A stretch of 6,340 bases of DNA from an uncultured Lachnospiraceae bacterium (lineage in GTDB: Bacteria > Bacillota > Clostridia > Lachnospirales > Lachnospiraceae), in NCBI GenBank assembly GCA_947177465.1, contig CAMWUP010000122.1:1-6340 (forward strand). Reading direction: 5' to 3'. Below are positions 4,479-6,340 of the stretch, piece by piece. The position numbers and the translations under genes were made by a program. Position 1 is the first letter of the stretch. Each line of letters begins with the position of its first letter. The notes beneath the pieces are model-generated. The model had not been told where the DNA came from. It saw only the letters and a program-made list of their open reading frames with translations, and ran no database searches.

Positions 4479-6224
4479 ATGAGAAAGAGGAAACTTGCCA
4501 TTATCGTGGCGGCAATCCTTGCGGCACTTTTCGTCTGCGCGTGTGGGGGAAAAAAGCAGACCGTCAAATTTGCGCCGGAAACGGATTTTAAAGTGGCTGA
4601 CGTTCAGGGAGGCGTAAGCATCACAGGATATTTAGGCAGCGGCGGGCAGGTCAATATACCGGAAAAGATTGGAGGTAAGCCTGTCGTGGAAATTGGGTTT
4701 ATGGCTTTTTATGAAGCGGAACTGACAGGCGTCACAATACCTGATACGGTTGTCAGGATTGACGAAGCTGCGTTTAGCAACACCTTATTGGTAAGCGTTG
4801 TGGTTCCGGACAGTGTGAAGGAAATGGAACAAGCAGTGTTTATGAATTGTACGGAACTGGAAAACATAACATTTCCTGCCAATCTTACAGAAATTGCAAA
4901 CAATATGATACAAGGATGTGAAAAGCTGACAAGTGTCGAAATTCCTGATGGTGTGACACAGATTGGCCAGTTTGCTTTCAGCGGATGCACAGGAATATCC
5001 AATATAACGCTTCCTGATAATATGCGCCAGATTCATAAATGGACTTTTTTTAACTGTGATGATATTACCGTTACCTATAATGGAGTCTCTTATACTTTTA
5101 ATGAGCTGGAAGATTTGTGTAATGTTATCAACGGTACGGCTGATACAAATTCTGCGCCGGATGTCGTGGATTCTGAATCCGAAGAAGCTGCCGAACTAAA
5201 GCCGGAGGATGTATTCTATTTTTCAGAAGTGGATGGAGGGGTGCGCCTCGACGAAGTGGCAGATGCCGGGTATCTGGGTGTATCCTTTGGCTATGGCAGT
5301 GACGGTGTTGTGAAAATTCCGAATGAAATCAATGGGGAAACTGTGATAGAAATTGAAAGCGGTGCTTTGGCGTGCTGTTTTAATGTGACAGGCTTTGAGA
5401 TTCCTTCTGGTGTGAGAAAAATCGGAAGCAGGGCGTTTTGGGGATGTGATAATCTGGAAGAGATTGATTTTTACATGTCAAAAATTACTGAAATAGAACA
5501 GGAGACTTTTGGTGAATGTACCAGTCTGGCGGAGATTGCACTTCCGTATAATCTTATCAGAATTGGAGATGGCGCTTTTTATGGCTGTACCAGTCTGGAT
5601 AATGTTCTCGTCTCTGACGATCTGGAAGAGGTTGGAGCAGGCGCTTTTGAAGATTGCAGGAATCTGAGAGTTTTCTATTTTCCGGAGACTCTAGTTAAAA
5701 TAGGAGATGCCGCCTTTTTGAATTGTGAAAGCTTAGAGTCAATTCTGTTACAGGGAAATGTAGAAGAAGTTGGTGCAGAAGCATTCAAAAATTGCGCCGG
5801 TGCAGATGCGATCACATTTCCGGAAGGCATAAACCGTATTGGCGAGAGTGCGTTTGAAAATTGTGTAGGTGTAGATGGCATTATATTTCCGGGCAGTGTT
5901 GCTAAAATAGAAAGAAATACATTTAAGGGATGTAGCGGACTGGGATTTTTTGCTTTTTCTGAGGGGACCGTCATAATCGGAGAATCTGCCTTTGAAAATT
6001 GTGAGAGTTTAGATAGTGTGATGCTGCCGGAGGGTTTGACGGAGATAGGGAAAAATGCCTTTGCCGGCTGTGTAAAACTGCATTTTGTTACAATACCGGC
6101 AAGTGTGACGCAAATAGGTGAGGATGCTTTTGACGGCTGTGAAGATGTTTTTATTTCTTATCAGGATACCATTTATTATTACGATGACCTGGACATTTTA
6201 TATGATGCCATAAACAACCAATAA
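4479..6224 (+). CDS. BspA-like leucine-rich-repeat (LRR_5) lipoprotein, two-module
   Basis: This encodes a 581-residue exported lipoprotein: basic MRKRK, a hydrophobic core, and a lipobox ending at Cys22 (VCAC, somewhat atypical). The mature protein has two modules of the same design. Module 1 (about 40-220) begins with DVQGGVSITGYLG, has five 23-residue repeats, and ends with a cap, TVTYNGVSYTFNELEDL (197-213). Module 2 (about 248-581) begins with EVDGGVRLDE, has eleven repeats, and ends with a similar cap, ISYQDTIYYYDDLDIL (559-574). An acidic linker (about 221-245) joins them. Repeats follow the treponemal/BspA pattern: a Cys, a hydrophobic core, a Pro strand turn, then IG..AF. Family members are surface proteins often linked to binding of host or other cells, but the ligand here is unknown. 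It follows the first lipoprotein by two bases and precedes a membrane-protein gene by 25 bases. Confidence 0.93.
   Translation: MRKRKLAIIVAAILAALFVCACGGKKQTVKFAPETDFKVADVQGGVSITGYLGSGGQVNIPEKIGGKPVVEIGFMAFYEAELTGVTIPDTVVRIDEAAFSNTLLVSVVVPDSVKEMEQAVFMNCTELENITFPANLTEIANNMIQGCEKLTSVEIPDGVTQIGQFAFSGCTGISNITLPDNMRQIHKWTFFNCDDITVTYNGVSYTFNELEDLCNVINGTADTNSAPDVVDSESEEAAELKPEDVFYFSEVDGGVRLDEVADAGYLGVSFGYGSDGVVKIPNEINGETVIEIESGALACCFNVTGFEIPSGVRKIGSRAFWGCDNLEEIDFYMSKITEIEQETFGECTSLAEIALPYNLIRIGDGAFYGCTSLDNVLVSDDLEEVGAGAFEDCRNLRVFYFPETLVKIGDAAFLNCESLESILLQGNVEEVGAEAFKNCAGADAITFPEGINRIGESAFENCVGVDGIIFPGSVAKIERNTFKGCSGLGFFAFSEGTVIIGESAFENCESLDSVMLPEGLTEIGKNAFAGCVKLHFVTIPASVTQIGEDAFDGCEDVFISYQDTIYYYDDLDILYDAINNQ
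4710..5054 (+). repeat. LRR array 1: five 23-residue (69-bp) repeats
   Basis: The five units start at residues 78, 101, 124, 147 and 170. The Cys that begins a unit is present at 124, 147, 170 and at the array boundary 193, but is missing in the first two units (Tyr78, Asn101). The DNA copies have diverged well beyond the protein pattern. Confidence 0.85.
5376..6137 (+). repeat. LRR array 2: eleven repeats with a 138-bp higher-order period
   Basis: Units begin at Cys300, 323, 347, 370, 393, 416, 439, 462, 485, 508 and 531, with a boundary Cys at 554. All are 23 residues except the second, which has 24. Repeats 4 and 6 share EEVGA.AF, and repeats 7 and 9 share IGESAFENC, each exactly 138 bp apart, suggesting duplication of two-repeat units. 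A perfect 13-bp direct repeat, TGTACCAGTCTGG, occurs at 5517-5529 and 5586-5598, 69 bp apart. Confidence 0.85.
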
Positions 6225-6236
6225 AAATATTATGAT

Positions 6237-6241
6237 GGAGG
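6237..6241 (+). promoter_or_regulatory. Shine-Dalgarno site deciding the start of the last gene
   Basis: GGAGG lies eight bases before TTG at 6250. It overlaps the in-frame ATG at 6235-6237, so that ATG and the one at 6232 cannot use it and have no other good site. This favours the TTG. Confidence 0.65.
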
Positions 6242-6249
6242 AAAAAGAA

Positions 6250-6340
6250 TTGAAAGCAAAAGATGTGTATTTGAAAACCATGAAATTTGTCTGGCTGAAG
6301 CTGGCGCTGGGAGGAGCCGTATTCCTGTTTTCGGCGCTGA
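6250..6340 (+). CDS. N-terminus of a membrane protein, cut by the window end
   Basis: Only about 30 codons are present, so the product is unidentified. The visible start, KAKDVYLKTMKFVWLKLALG, is basic and then runs into a hydrophobic segment (FVWLKLALGGAVFLFSAL) that looks like a first membrane helix rather than a cleavable signal peptide. The most likely start is TTG at 6250, which has a well-placed GGAGG. In-frame ATGs at 6232 and 6235 would add six or five residues but lack a ribosome site. It begins 25 bases after the LRR lipoprotein with no terminator between, so it is probably the third gene of that operon. It could encode a transport or anchoring partner for the lipoproteins, but nothing seen here proves that. 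Confidence 0.7.
   Translation, partial: MKAKDVYLKTMKFVWLKLALGGAVFLFSAL

Noticed and set aside
4710..6137. CRISPR-like or tandem DNA repeat array
   Set aside because: The 69-bp periodicity is protein-level LRR coding; the units are not identical and have no spacers.

Overview
The window looks like the end of a contig from a low-to-mid G+C Clostridia bacterium, most likely a gut-type Lachnospiraceae. Three things suggest this: a Firmicutes-type glucose-6-phosphate isomerase, an AgrC/AgrA-style (GHKL kinase plus LytTR regulator) two-component pair, and a BspA-like leucine-rich-repeat lipoprotein. The assignment is inference from protein style only. Bases 1-26 are not genomic: they match the Illumina Nextera read-2 adapter and Tn5 mosaic end at 24 of 26 positions, so real sequence starts near base 27.

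Layout: (1) pgi on the plus strand (116-1465), a complete 449-residue glycolytic enzyme. (2) A hairpin (1487-1512) between convergent genes, directly abutting the stop codon of the next gene. (3) A minus-strand two-gene operon read from 3503 down to 1513: a LytTR response regulator followed, with an ATGA overlap, by a multi-pass GHKL histidine kinase. (4) A 229-bp divergent intergenic region (3504-3732). Its centre (3541-3681) is much more G+C-rich than its surroundings and forms a long imperfect inverted repeat, placed between a likely promoter for the regulator and an extended -10 promoter for the plus-strand operon. (5) A plus-strand operon: a 247-residue lipoprotein of unrecognised family (3733-4476), a 581-residue LRR lipoprotein (4479-6224) made of two similarly capped modules, and the first about 30 codons of a membrane protein cut by the window end (6250 onward).

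Working model (inference): the kinase senses something at the membrane or cell surface, and its LytTR partner may control its own operon and the divergent lipoprotein operon through the shared intergenic region. No agrB, agrD or other peptide-signal gene is visible, so the stimulus is unknown. pgi appears to be an unrelated housekeeping neighbour. I see no IS element, CRISPR array, tRNA or rRNA. The most distinctive items are the modular LRR lipoprotein operon divergent from the two-component system and the structured intergenic block.
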